DNA from: Inquilinus sp052113205
GTDB lineage: Bacteria; Pseudomonadota; Alphaproteobacteria; DSM-16000; Inquilinaceae
Direction of reading: 5' to 3'
NCBI RefSeq assembly: GCF_052113205.1
Contig: NZ_JBFRCU010000022.1
Coordinates: forward strand, 1 to 64,000
DNA: 64,000 nt
Shown here: in pieces, positions 40,177 through 48,714 of the stretch
How the letters are laid out: each line of letters begins with the position of its first letter
How positions within the stretch are numbered: the stretch's first letter is position 1
Notes under the pieces: model-generated
What the model was told of the DNA's origin: nothing
Database searches by the model: none
The model's input: only the letters and a program-made list of their open reading frames with translations
Position numbers and translations under genes: made by a program

Positions 40177-41538
40177 ATGCCTGACGCGACCAAGGCCGCC
40201 GATCCGGCGCAGGAATGCCTCGACTTCCTGGCCCGGCACCGCGACATCCGCTTCGTCGACATCCTGCTGACCGATGCCTGCGGCGTGCAGCGCGGCAAGC
40301 GCATCCCGAGGGCCGAGCTGGAGCGGATCTGGCGCAACGGCCGCTACATGCCCGGCTCGATCATCAGCCTCGACATCACCGGGGCGGATGTCGAGGAGAC
40401 CGGCCTGGTGTGGGAGGACGGCGACGCCGACCGCACCGCCCGCCCGATCCCCGGCACGCTGGTGCCGGTGCCGTGGAAAGCCGAGCCCTCGGCCCAGGTC
40501 CTGCTGACCCTGTTCGAGCTGGACGGCGCGCCCTCTGCCTACGACCCGCGCCAGGTGCTGTCCCGGGTGGTGTCGCGGCTGGCCGCCGACGGCCTGCATC
40601 CCGTGGTGGCGGTGGAGCTGGAGTTCTACGTCTTCGACGAATCCTGGCGCGAGACCGGGCGGCCGATCCCGCCGCGCGGCGCCAGCACCGGCAAGCAAGC
40701 CTATGGCATGGCCGATCTCGACGAGCTCGGCGACTTCCTGGCCGATCTCTACGCCTGCTGCGAGGTCCAGGGCCTGCCGGCCGACACCGCGATCAGCGAA
40801 TACGCGCCGGGCCAGGTCGAGATCAACCTGAAGCACCGCGCCGACGCGCTGCGGGCGGCCGACGACGCCATCCTGTACAAGCGGCTGGTCCGCGCCGTGG
40901 CCCGGCGGCACGGCATGGAGGCCACCTTCATGGCCAAGCCCTATGCCGGCGAGACCGGCAGCGGCACCCATCTGCACATCAGCCTGGCCGATGAGGACGG
41001 CGGCAACCGCTTCGCGGCGGAGGGCGGTGACGACCTGCTGCGCCACGCCATCGGCGGCATGGGGGCGACGATCCGCGACGGCATGCTGGTGTTCGCACCG
41101 AACGCCAACTCCTACCGGCGGTTCCAGACCCTCAGCTATGCGCCGCTTGCCCCGACCTGGGGCGTCAACAACCGCACGGTGGCGCTGCGCGTCCCGATCG
41201 GCCCGCCGGCGGCGAAGCATGTCGAGCATCGGGTGGCCGGCGCCGACGCCAACCCCTATCTGGCGCTGGCGGCGGCGCTGGCCGGGATGCATCGCGGCAT
41301 CCTCGACCGGCGCGACCCCGGCCCGCCGGTGACCGGCAACGGCTATGGCACCCCGGCCTCGGACATCCCGCCGAACTGGCTGGATTCGATCCGCGACTTC
41401 CGCGCCTCGGCCCTGATGCGCGACTATCTCGGCGACGCCTTCGTCGACGCCTTCGCCAAGATCAAGCTGGCCGAATACCGCCGCTTCCACAGCCAGGTGC
41501 CGCCGCTGGATTTCGATTGGTACGTCAAGGTGGTGTGA
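40177..41538 (+). CDS. Glutamine synthetase family protein (gamma-glutamylpolyamine synthetase-like)
   Basis: A 453-residue type of glutamine synthetase. The N-terminal beta-grasp domain begins about residue 25 with FVDILLTDACGVQRGK. The catalytic domain contains VAVELEFYVFD (metal-binding Glu), EYAPGQVEINL, GSGTHLHISLA and NRTVALRVPI, the order of the GS active site. The divergence from GlnA and the short EFYVF motif resemble PuuA-type enzymes, which join glutamate to putrescine or other amines. Without polyamine genes beside it the amine remains uncertain. GAAGGGGAACC stands before the ATG. It begins 111 bases after the tRNA. Confidence 0.85.
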   Translation: MPDATKAADPAQECLDFLARHRDIRFVDILLTDACGVQRGKRIPRAELERIWRNGRYMPGSIISLDITGADVEETGLVWEDGDADRTARPIPGTLVPVPWKAEPSAQVLLTLFELDGAPSAYDPRQVLSRVVSRLAADGLHPVVAVELEFYVFDESWRETGRPIPPRGASTGKQAYGMADLDELGDFLADLYACCEVQGLPADTAISEYAPGQVEINLKHRADALRAADDAILYKRLVRAVARRHGMEATFMAKPYAGETGSGTHLHISLADEDGGNRFAAEGGDDLLRHAIGGMGATIRDGMLVFAPNANSYRRFQTLSYAPLAPTWGVNNRTVALRVPIGPPAAKHVEHRVAGADANPYLALAAALAGMHRGILDRRDPGPPVTGNGYGTPASDIPPNWLDSIRDFRASALMRDYLGDAFVDAFAKIKLAEYRRFHSQVPPLDFDWYVKVV

Positions 41539-41609
41539 GGACGGACACTCGGCCAAAGAACGGATTGCCCCCCGCAGGCGAGACCTTTTCACAGCGCCCA
41601 TCCCCTCAC

Positions 41610-41695
41610 CGTCATTGCGAGGAGGCGAAGCCGACGAAGCAATCCAGGGGCCAGTGCGAGCGGCCCTGGATTGCTTCGCTGCGCTCGCAATGACG
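41610..41695. repeat. Dispersed palindromic repeat, family B (second copy)
   Basis: Matches the 11401-11489 copy: arms CGTCATTGCGAGGAGGCGAA and TTCGCTGCGCTCGCAATGACG, with the inner AATCCAGGGGCC/GGCCCTGGATT pair. Shared flanks extend the unit to about 41575-41735; outer ends GCGAGACCTTTTCA and TGAAAAAACCTCGC also face each other. Confidence 0.85.
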
Positions 41696-41773
41696 ATGTT
41701 GGGGATTCTGAAAAAACCTCGCAAACGAGAGAGGCCACGGAAAGGTGGCCCCTTCAGATGAGGGGCCAAGCCC

Positions 41774-43567
41774 TCACCACCCGCAGCTCTGGCCCTTGTT
41801 CTGCTCGGTCAGCCAGTCGTTCAGGGGCGTGAAATACTCGACCACCGCGCTGGCGTCGGTCTTCCGCTCGCCGGTGAAGGCCTCCAGCTCGTCCGGCCAG
41901 GGCTTGGACTGGCCCATCTCCAGCATCGCGTTGAAGCGCTGGCCGACCTGCTTGTCGCCATAGACCGAGCAGCGGTGCAACGGACCGGTCCAGCCGGCCT
42001 GCTGGCAGGCGGCGCGCTGGAACTGGAACTGGTAGATCGCCGCCAGGAAGTACCGGGTGTACGGCGTGTTGCCCGGGATGTGGTACTTGGCGCCGGGGTC
42101 GAAGGCGTCGGCCGGGCGCGGCCCCGGCGGCACCAGCCCCTGGTATTTCAGCCGCAGCGCCCACCAGGCGTCGTTGTACTGCTCCGGCGCCGCCTTCCCC
42201 GCGAACACCTCCCAGCGCCAGCGGTCGACCAAGAGGCCGAAAGGTAGGAAGGCGATCTTGTCGAGCGCCATCTTCAGCAGGAAGGGGATGTCGCCCTCGG
42301 CGCCCGGCACCTTGTCCAGCAGGCCGATCTGCTTCAGGTAAGTCGGAGTCAGCGCCGACAGCCCGACGAAATCGCCGATCGCCTCGTGGAACCCGTCATT
42401 GGCCCCGTTCTTGAACAGGTAAGGCTGGTCCTTGTAGGCGCGCTGATAGTAGTTGTGCCCAAGCTCGTGATGGACGGTGTAGAAATCCTCGCCGTTCACC
42501 TTGGTGCACATCTTGATGCGGACATCGTCGCGATCATCGAGGTCCCAGGCCGAGGCGTGGCAGACGACGTCGCGCCCCTCCGGCCGGACGATCTGCGAGC
42601 GCTGCCAGAACGTCTCCGGCAAGGGCGCCAGGCCCAGCGAGGTGTAGAAGGCCTCGCCGGTCTTCACCATCCTGGTGGCGTCGTAGCCGGCATCGACCAG
42701 CAGCTTGTCCAGGCTGTAGCCCGCGGCCTCGTCCTTCGGCGCCACCAGGTCGTAGATGTTGCCCCAGGACTGGGCCCACATGTTGCCCAGCAGGTCGGCG
42801 CGGATCGGGCCGGTCTTCGGCTGCACCGAATCGCCGTATTTCGCGTTCAGCCGGCCGCGGACATAGCAGTGCAGGTTCTGGTAGAACGGCTCGACCTGGC
42901 CCCACAGCCGGTCGGTTTCGGCCGCGAACTCATCGGCCGGCATGTCGTCGCCGGACCGCCACAGCGCGCCGGTGTCGGCATAGCCCAGCGCCGTCGACCC
43001 CTCATTGGCCAGCGCCACCAGCCGGGCATAGTCCGGCCGCATCACCGGCGAGATGCTGTGCCAGCCCTCCCACACCGCCCTGGTCTCGGCCGGGTCGCGT
43101 GAGGCGGCCAGGATGTCCTCGGCATCGCTCAAGGTCAGGGTCTTGTCCTGCAGCTGGAATTCGCCGGTCGAGTAGGTGGAATCGAGCTTTGTGCTCAGCG
43201 TCGCCAGCTCGCGCGCGGCGCCTGGCCGGTCCGGCGCCGGCAGCACCAGGTTGCGCTTCAGGATGTCGAGCTTGCGCCGCGTCACCGGGTCCAGCGTGAC
43301 CGCGTCGAAGCGCGAGGCCTGCTGGGCATAGGTGCTGGTCTTCTCGGTCCACTCGCCATTGGCCTTGGCCTCGAGCCACTGGGTGTCGTCGGTGATGAAG
43401 GTGGCGCGCACCCAGGACGCCTTGTTGAGGTATTCGCTGGTGGCGGCCAGGTCGGCCTCGGCCTTGTCGACGAAGGCGCGGGCTTCGTCGGGGGTCTGGG
43501 CCGGGGCGGCGATGCCCCACAGCAGGGCGGCCGCGGCGGTGCCGGCGGCCAGCGGGCGGGATCTCAT
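41774..43567 (-). CDS. M2 family metallopeptidase (angiotensin-converting-enzyme-like)
   Basis: The 597-residue exported peptidyl-dipeptidase of the M2 family. A signal peptide (MRSRPLAAGTAAAALLWGIA, then APAQ) targets it to the periplasm. The zinc-binding HELGH is at about residues 366-370 (TVHHELGHNYYQRAYK), followed by the third ligand in GFHEAIGDFVGLSA; the substrate-site AWDLDDRDDVRIKMC and a late YFTPLNDWL match ACE. It cleaves dipeptides from peptide C-termini. Length is normal for a single-domain bacterial ACE. The start at 43567 fits a GGGGGA site before it; the frame goes 7 codons further. No neighbouring gene explains its job. Confidence 0.92.
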   Translation of the reverse strand: MRSRPLAAGTAAAALLWGIAAPAQTPDEARAFVDKAEADLAATSEYLNKASWVRATFITDDTQWLEAKANGEWTEKTSTYAQQASRFDAVTLDPVTRRKLDILKRNLVLPAPDRPGAARELATLSTKLDSTYSTGEFQLQDKTLTLSDAEDILAASRDPAETRAVWEGWHSISPVMRPDYARLVALANEGSTALGYADTGALWRSGDDMPADEFAAETDRLWGQVEPFYQNLHCYVRGRLNAKYGDSVQPKTGPIRADLLGNMWAQSWGNIYDLVAPKDEAAGYSLDKLLVDAGYDATRMVKTGEAFYTSLGLAPLPETFWQRSQIVRPEGRDVVCHASAWDLDDRDDVRIKMCTKVNGEDFYTVHHELGHNYYQRAYKDQPYLFKNGANDGFHEAIGDFVGLSALTPTYLKQIGLLDKVPGAEGDIPFLLKMALDKIAFLPFGLLVDRWRWEVFAGKAAPEQYNDAWWALRLKYQGLVPPGPRPADAFDPGAKYHIPGNTPYTRYFLAAIYQFQFQRAACQQAGWTGPLHRCSVYGDKQVGQRFNAMLEMGQSKPWPDELEAFTGERKTDASAVVEYFTPLNDWLTEQNKGQSCGW

Positions 43568-43700
43568 CGGGACGGTCCCCCTATGCATTGAATTTTATGA
43601 GAAATTGCCGGCCTTCTCCCCATGGCCGGACCGATTGCGGCCATGGAAGGATGGCCGGGACTCGCCTGTCAACCGCGGCGTAGGAGTGGTGCCCTAGGCC

Positions 43701-44714
43701 TCAGAACGGCCAGGCCGCCGACACCGCATTCGACACCCCGCGCCGCAACGCCTGGATGCCGGTCTCGACATGGCGCGAGGGATGCACCCGGTTGGTCAGC
43801 AGGGTCCAGGCGTGGCCGCGCTCCAGGTCAAGCCACAGCGCCGTGCCGGTGAAGCCGGTGTGGCCGATCGTGTCGGGCGAGCACAGCGACCCGCCGGACC
43901 AGCCCTCGTGCCGCACCTGCCAGCCCAGGCCGTGCGGATGGTCCCCGACGCGCAGCATCTCGGCCACCGTGGCCGGGCGCAGCACCTCGCCCGCCAGGAA
44001 GGACCGGGCGAAATCCAGCACCGCGGCGGCACTGCCGAACAGCCCGGCATGGCCGGCCAGGCCGCCCAGGGCATAGGCGTTCTCGTCATGCACCTCGCCG
44101 CGCATCACCCGGCCGCGCCAGGTGCAGCGCTCGGTGGCCACAGCGCGGGCCGGGCCGGGGCTGGCGGCGAAGTCGCCGGGAGGCAGCAGGTCGCGCAGCG
44201 GCTTGTCCCGCAGCCGCTCGACCAGGATGCCCAGCAGCACGTAGTTGACGTCGGAATAGGTCTCGGGCCCCGCCGCCCAGTCCTTCTGCAGCACCAGCGC
44301 CTTCAGCGTCTCCGGGTCGCTGCCCCAGGTGTACAGCGGCTCCACCGCCGGCAGGCCGGACCGGTGGGACAGCAACTGCCGGATGGTGGCCTGCCGCACC
44401 CAGTGCTCGGGCTGGTACTGGCGCAGGTCGGGCAGGTGCAGCACCAGCGGGTCGGCCAGGTCGATCCGCCCCTGCTCGACCAGCCGCAGCACCTCGGTCG
44501 TCGTCAGGATCACCTTGGTCAGGCTGGCCAGGTCGAACAGCGCGTCTTCGGTCAGGGCCGCGCGCTCCGGCACCAGCGCGGCGTGGCCGCCGGAGCGGAT
44601 CGTGCGGTCGCCGTCGCGGGTCACCAGCCCCAGCACGGCGCCGGGGATGCGGCCGGCATCGATCGCTTCATCGGCCAGGGCGAAGGCGGCATCGGCCGCG
44701 GCGGCGAGGGTCAT
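43701..44714 (-). CDS. Serine hydrolase, beta-lactamase/penicillin-binding-protein fold
   Basis: A 337-residue class C beta-lactamase-type serine hydrolase with S64-L-T-K67 (DLASLTKVILTT) and the second motif YSDVNYVLLG (Tyr-x-Asn-like). The third motif lies in HTGFTGTALWLD (HxG). There is no signal peptide, so it works in the cytoplasm. It lies next to anmK and a peptide importer, which suggests that it acts on cell-wall derived peptides or amides in recycling; this is inferred from context. A family A repeat separates it from anmK. Confidence 0.85.
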   Translation of the reverse strand: MTLAAAADAAFALADEAIDAGRIPGAVLGLVTRDGDRTIRSGGHAALVPERAALTEDALFDLASLTKVILTTTEVLRLVEQGRIDLADPLVLHLPDLRQYQPEHWVRQATIRQLLSHRSGLPAVEPLYTWGSDPETLKALVLQKDWAAGPETYSDVNYVLLGILVERLRDKPLRDLLPPGDFAASPGPARAVATERCTWRGRVMRGEVHDENAYALGGLAGHAGLFGSAAAVLDFARSFLAGEVLRPATVAEMLRVGDHPHGLGWQVRHEGWSGGSLCSPDTIGHTGFTGTALWLDLERGHAWTLLTNRVHPSRHVETGIQALRRGVSNAVSAAWPF

Positions 44715-44749
44715 TCGAGGGAGTCCAGGGCGAAACTGCTCACCCCTAT

Positions 44750-44842
44750 TGTCATGCCCGGGCTTGACCCGGGCATCCAGGGCTTTTTGACAAGTCCCGT
44801 CCGTATTGGCCCCTGGATCGCCGGGTCAAGCCCGGCGATGAC
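44750..44842. repeat. Dispersed palindromic repeat, family A (second copy)
   Basis: TGTCATGCCCGGGCTTGACC begins the left arm and GGTCAAGCCCGGCGATGACA ends the right arm, each a hairpin. The centre is shorter and AT-richer. It lies between the serine hydrolase and anmK, within one probable transcription unit. Confidence 0.8.
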
Positions 44843-44865
44843 AGAAGTGAGTGCGCCGGGCTCCA

Positions 44866-45966
44866 TCACGCCGCCCGGCTCAGCGGCCGGTGCAGCACGC
44901 CGCCGGTCATCGGCCGGGGCACGCCGGTGGTGGTCGGCAGGCTCAGCGGCAGCCCGTCCAGCGAGCGCACGGCGAGGAAGGCGAAGGCCTGGGCCTCCAG
45001 CGCGTCGCCGTCCCAGCCCACCGCCTCGACCGGGTCGACCGGCACGCCGAGCGCCTGCCGCAGCCCGTTCATCAGTGTCGAGTTGTGCCGGCCGCCGCCG
45101 GTCACCAGCCAGCGCCCGGGCGCGGCAGCGAAGTGGCGGCGCGACGCGGCGACCGAGGCGACGGTGAAGGCGGCCAGGGTGGCGGCGCCGTCGGCCAGCG
45201 ACAGCCCGTCCACCGCCGCCATCGGGAAGTCGTTGCGGTCCAGCGATTTCGGTGGCGGCGCGTCGAAATAAGGGTTGGCCAGCAGCGCCGAAAGACGGTC
45301 CTGCGCCACCGTGCCCGAGGCGGCGATGCGGCCGTCCTCGTCGTAGCGCGCGCCGGTGTGGCGCTGCACCCAGTCGTCGATCATGGCGCTGGCCGGACCG
45401 GTGTCGAAGGCGGTGATGGCGCCCCCTTCGATCACCGTGACATTGCCGACCCCGCCGAGATTCAGCACCGCCAGCGGCCGCGGCAGGTCCTTGGCCAAAG
45501 CGGCGTGGTACAGCGGCGCGAAGGGCGCGCCCTGGCCGCCGGCGGCGACGTCGGCGGAGCGGAAATCGTTGACGCAGGGGATGCCCATCGCCGCTGCCAG
45601 CCGGGCGCCGTCGCCGAGCTGCCGGGTGAAGCGCCGCTCCGGCCGGTGCAGGATGGTCTGGCCGTGCATGCCGACCACGTCGACCNCCTCCGGCTTCAGC
45701 CCGGCCTCGTCCAGCAGGCGGCGCACCGCGGCGATGTTCAGGTCGGTGACCGCGGCGGCCAGCTCGTCCAGCGCCTCGTGCTCGGCCCGCGCCGGGTCGC
45801 GCGCCACCGCCAGCAAGGCGTCGCGCACCGCGTCGGTGTAGGGCGTGGTCGAGGCCGCGCCGCAGGCGAAGACGGTCTCGCCGTCGGTCTCGATCACCGC
45901 CACGTCGACCCCGTCCATCGAGGTGCCGCTCATCAGGCCGATCGCGGTGCGCCGGGCTCCTGGCAT
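44866..45966 (-). CDS. anmK: Anhydro-N-acetylmuramic acid kinase
   Basis: The 366-residue AnmK of the ASKHA sugar-kinase fold. It starts MPGARRTAIGLMSGTSMDGVD (residues 1-21); GLMSGTSMDG is the ATP-phosphate loop signature. Further motifs are HGQTILHRPE, LNLGGVGNVTVIE and LVTGGGRHNSTLM. It opens 1,6-anhydro-MurNAc and phosphorylates it to MurNAc-6-phosphate during cell-wall recycling. GAGGAGG lies before the ATG at 45966; a long open frame upstream has no conserved sequence. It is divergent from the binding-protein gene. One base at 45686 is ambiguous. Confidence 0.93.
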   Translation of the reverse strand: MPGARRTAIGLMSGTSMDGVDVAVIETDGETVFACGAASTTPYTDAVRDALLAVARDPARAEHEALDELAAAVTDLNIAAVRRLLDEAGLKPEXVDVVGMHGQTILHRPERRFTRQLGDGARLAAAMGIPCVNDFRSADVAAGGQGAPFAPLYHAALAKDLPRPLAVLNLGGVGNVTVIEGGAITAFDTGPASAMIDDWVQRHTGARYDEDGRIAASGTVAQDRLSALLANPYFDAPPPKSLDRNDFPMAAVDGLSLADGAATLAAFTVASVAASRRHFAAAPGRWLVTGGGRHNSTLMNGLRQALGVPVDPVEAVGWDGDALEAQAFAFLAVRSLDGLPLSLPTTTGVPRPMTGGVLHRPLSRAA

Positions 45967-46106
45967 GGTCTTCGCCTCCTCGCTCGATTCGTCTCCGACG
46001 ATAGCGCCGAATCGGGCGGCGCGCGAAGCGGGGAAGGTTCCCAACGGCGTTGACCTCGTTCGGCGAACGCGCCTTACTGGCCGCAAATCGACAGGGGAGG
46101 CTGAAG

Positions 46107-47606
46107 ATGGGGCGGATGATTCGGGCATCGCTGGCGGCGGCCTTGGCGCTTATCGCGCCGATGGCCTGGGCGCAGACGCTGGAGGTCGCGACCGACCAGT
46201 CGCCGGTCGGGCTGGACCCGCATGTCGCCACCTCCTTCGCCACGGTGCTGGTCAACGGTGCGGTCTATGAGGGCCTGACCTCGATCGACAAGGACCTGAA
46301 GGTGGTGCCGGAGCTGGCCGAATCCTGGACCGTCTCACCCGACGGGCTGACCTATGTCTTCACCCTGCGCCAGGGTGCGAAGTTCCATGACGGGTCGCCG
46401 GTGACCCCGGCCGATGTCGCCGCCAGCTTCGCCCGGGTGCGCGACCCCAAGACCGGCTCGCCCTATGCCAGCCGCATCGACATGGTGAAGGAGGTCAAGC
46501 CGACCGGCGACCGCCAGGTGACGGTGACGCTGACCACGCCCTCGGCCCCCTTCCTCGCCAACCTGCCGCAGATCTCGATCGTGCCGGCCGCAGCCGCGAC
46601 CGGCGGCATCGACCTGCAGCGCAAGACCGACGGCACCGGCCCGTTCACGCTGAAGGAATGGGTGCCCGACACCTATCTGCTGCTGGCGAAGGTGGACGGC
46701 TATTGGGAGCCCGGGCTGCCGAAGCTCGACGCGGTCAAGATCAACATCGTGCCGGAGGCCTCGACCCGGCAGGTCGGCCTGTCCGGCGGCACCTATCAGC
46801 TGCTGCCGAATGTCGACCCGGCCACGGCGGCGACGCTGCAGGGCACGCCCGGCGTCACCCTGCTGGAGACGACCGACCTGTCCTACACGCTGGTCGGCAT
46901 GAACGTGTCGAAGCCGCCCTTCGACAACCCGAAGGTGCGCGAGGCGCTGAACACCGCGATCGACCGGTCGCAGATCGTCGAGGCCGCCTATTTCGGCAAG
47001 GGGCAGCCCGGCGGGCCGTTGTCGCCCGCGCTGAAAGACTGGGCGCTGCCGGTCTCGGACTTTCCCTGCTACGCCGCCGATCCGGAGAAGGCGAAGGCGC
47101 TGCTGGCCGAGGCCGGCGTCACCCTGCCGCTGAAGGCGGAGCTGAAGGTGCTGGGCTCGAACCAGCTGGTGGTCGACGTCTCCCAGGTGGTGCAGGCCCA
47201 GCTCAACGCCGCCGGCTTCGAGGTGGCGCTGAACGTGCAGGAGCAGGGCACCTTCATCCAGGACTGGCGCAACTCCAACTTCCAGCTCTTCGCCTCGATC
47301 AACGGCGGCGTCGCCGACCCGGACGGCTACCTGTTCCGCACCTTCCGCACCGGCGGCTCGACCAACGTGTTCAAGTACTCCGATGCCGAGGTCGACAAGC
47401 TGCTGGATGAGGGGCGGACGACGCTGGACCCGGCCAAGCGCAAGGCGATCTACGCCGACCTGCAGAAGCGCCTGGCCTGCGACGGACCGATCGCGCATCT
47501 GGCCTTCGGCCAGCTGTTCACCGCGGTGCGCGACGGCGTCACCGGCTACGAAATCACCGGCAACCGCTCCACCCGCTCGCTGCGGCAGACGGCGCTGGAG
47601 AAGTGA
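46107..47606 (+). CDS. ABC transporter substrate-binding protein, family 5 (DppA/OppA-like)
   Basis: The 499-residue extracellular solute-binding protein of family 5. The signal peptide ends at APMAWAQ (about residue 20). The family pattern PVGLDPHVATSFATVLVNGA, then EGLTSIDKDLKVVPELAES is clear, and the C-terminal part ends in LRQTALEK. It binds peptides or oligosaccharide-type ligands; the divergent anmK suggests muropeptides or anhydro-muramyl sugars. GGGGAGG precedes the ATG at 46107. The permease genes follow after a family A repeat. Confidence 0.9.
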   Translation: MGRMIRASLAAALALIAPMAWAQTLEVATDQSPVGLDPHVATSFATVLVNGAVYEGLTSIDKDLKVVPELAESWTVSPDGLTYVFTLRQGAKFHDGSPVTPADVAASFARVRDPKTGSPYASRIDMVKEVKPTGDRQVTVTLTTPSAPFLANLPQISIVPAAAATGGIDLQRKTDGTGPFTLKEWVPDTYLLLAKVDGYWEPGLPKLDAVKINIVPEASTRQVGLSGGTYQLLPNVDPATAATLQGTPGVTLLETTDLSYTLVGMNVSKPPFDNPKVREALNTAIDRSQIVEAAYFGKGQPGGPLSPALKDWALPVSDFPCYAADPEKAKALLAEAGVTLPLKAELKVLGSNQLVVDVSQVVQAQLNAAGFEVALNVQEQGTFIQDWRNSNFQLFASINGGVADPDGYLFRTFRTGGSTNVFKYSDAEVDKLLDEGRTTLDPAKRKAIYADLQKRLACDGPIAHLAFGQLFTAVRDGVTGYEITGNRSTRSLRQTALEK

Positions 47607-47635
47607 GGATGCACGGCGCTGCTCCCGTCTCTTTC

Positions 47636-47727
47636 CTGTCATCCTCGGGCTTGACCCGAGGATCCAGGGGCGGCTGGAGCGGCTCTCTGTGGCCCCTGGA
47701 TTGCCGGGTCAAGCCCGGCAATGACAG
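47636..47727. repeat. Dispersed palindromic repeat, family A (third copy)
   Basis: CTGTCATCCTCGGGCTTGAC opens the left arm and GGTCAAGCCCGGCAATGACAG ends the right arm, with CCAGGGGC/GCCCCTGG inside. It stands between the binding-protein gene and the first permease gene of the same importer. Confidence 0.8.
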
Positions 47728-47763
47728 GGAAAAAATGCCCTGCCATCGTCCTGGTGAGGCGCC

Positions 47764-48714
47764 ATGGCCCGTTTCCTGACCGGGCGGCTGCTCGACCTGC
47801 TGGTGGTGCTGTTCGGAGTCTCGGTCGTCGCCTTCCTGATGATCCGGCTGATCCCGGGCGACGCGGTGCAGATCATGCTCGGCGCCAACAGCGAGGTGAC
47901 GCCGGACCGGATCGAGGCGCTGCGCCAGCGCCTCGGCCTCGACCAGCCGCTGGTGACCCAGTATCTCGCCTGGCTCGGCGGCCTGCTGACCGGCGATCTC
48001 GGCACCAGCCTGTGGACCGGCCGGCCGGTCCTGGAGGAGATCACGGCCCGGATCGGCGTCACCATCGAGGTCACGCTGCTGGCGCTGGCCGTCTCGGTGG
48101 CGCTGGCGGTGCCGGCCGGCTGCCTGATGGCGTATTTCCGCAACTCCGCCCGCGACTACCTGGTGCGGGTGGTCACCATCGCCGGCGTCACCGTGCCGTC
48201 CTTCTGGCTCGGGGCCCTGCTGATCTACCTGTTCCACGGCGTGTTCCCGGCCTTCCCGGCGATCGGCTTCGTGGCGCTGGCCGACGACCCGGTCGGCAAC
48301 CTGCAGCGCATGCTGCTGCCGACCATCGCCCTGGCCGTGCCGGTGCTGGCGTCGCTGTCGCGCATCGTCCGCTCGGCCATGCTCGACGCGCTGGGGCAGG
48401 ACTACATCCGCACCGCCCGGGCCAAGGGGGTCAGTGAGCGGGCGGTGGTGTTCGACCACGCCTTCCGCAACGCCATGATCCCCTTCGTCACCGCGCTCGG
48501 CATCTCCGCCGGCTATCTGTTCGGCGGCGCCATCGTGGTCGAGCAGGTCTTCGCCCTGCCGGGCCTCGGCCGGCTGATGCTGGGCGCGATCGCGGAGCGC
48601 AACTACCCGCTGATCCAGGCGGCGATCCTGCTGGTCACCGCCGGATTCGTGGTCGTGAACTTCGTCACCGACATGCTTTACGCCGCGCTCGACCCGCGGA
48701 TCGGCCTGCGATGA
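47764..48714 (+). CDS. ABC transporter permease, DppB-like
   Basis: The 316-residue permease of the DppB/OppB group, with six membrane segments. The N-terminal membrane segment is FLTGRLLDLLVVLFGVSVVA; the typical family sequence IPGDAVQIMLG and RLGLDQPLVTQYLAWLGGLL follows. The coupling loop is DYIRTARAKGVSERAVVFDH. The stop codon overlaps the second permease start by 4 bp (ATGA). GAGG precedes the ATG. It forms the peptide channel with the following permease. Confidence 0.92.
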   Translation: MARFLTGRLLDLLVVLFGVSVVAFLMIRLIPGDAVQIMLGANSEVTPDRIEALRQRLGLDQPLVTQYLAWLGGLLTGDLGTSLWTGRPVLEEITARIGVTIEVTLLALAVSVALAVPAGCLMAYFRNSARDYLVRVVTIAGVTVPSFWLGALLIYLFHGVFPAFPAIGFVALADDPVGNLQRMLLPTIALAVPVLASLSRIVRSAMLDALGQDYIRTARAKGVSERAVVFDHAFRNAMIPFVTALGISAGYLFGGAIVVEQVFALPGLGRLMLGAIAERNYPLIQAAILLVTAGFVVVNFVTDMLYAALDPRIGLR

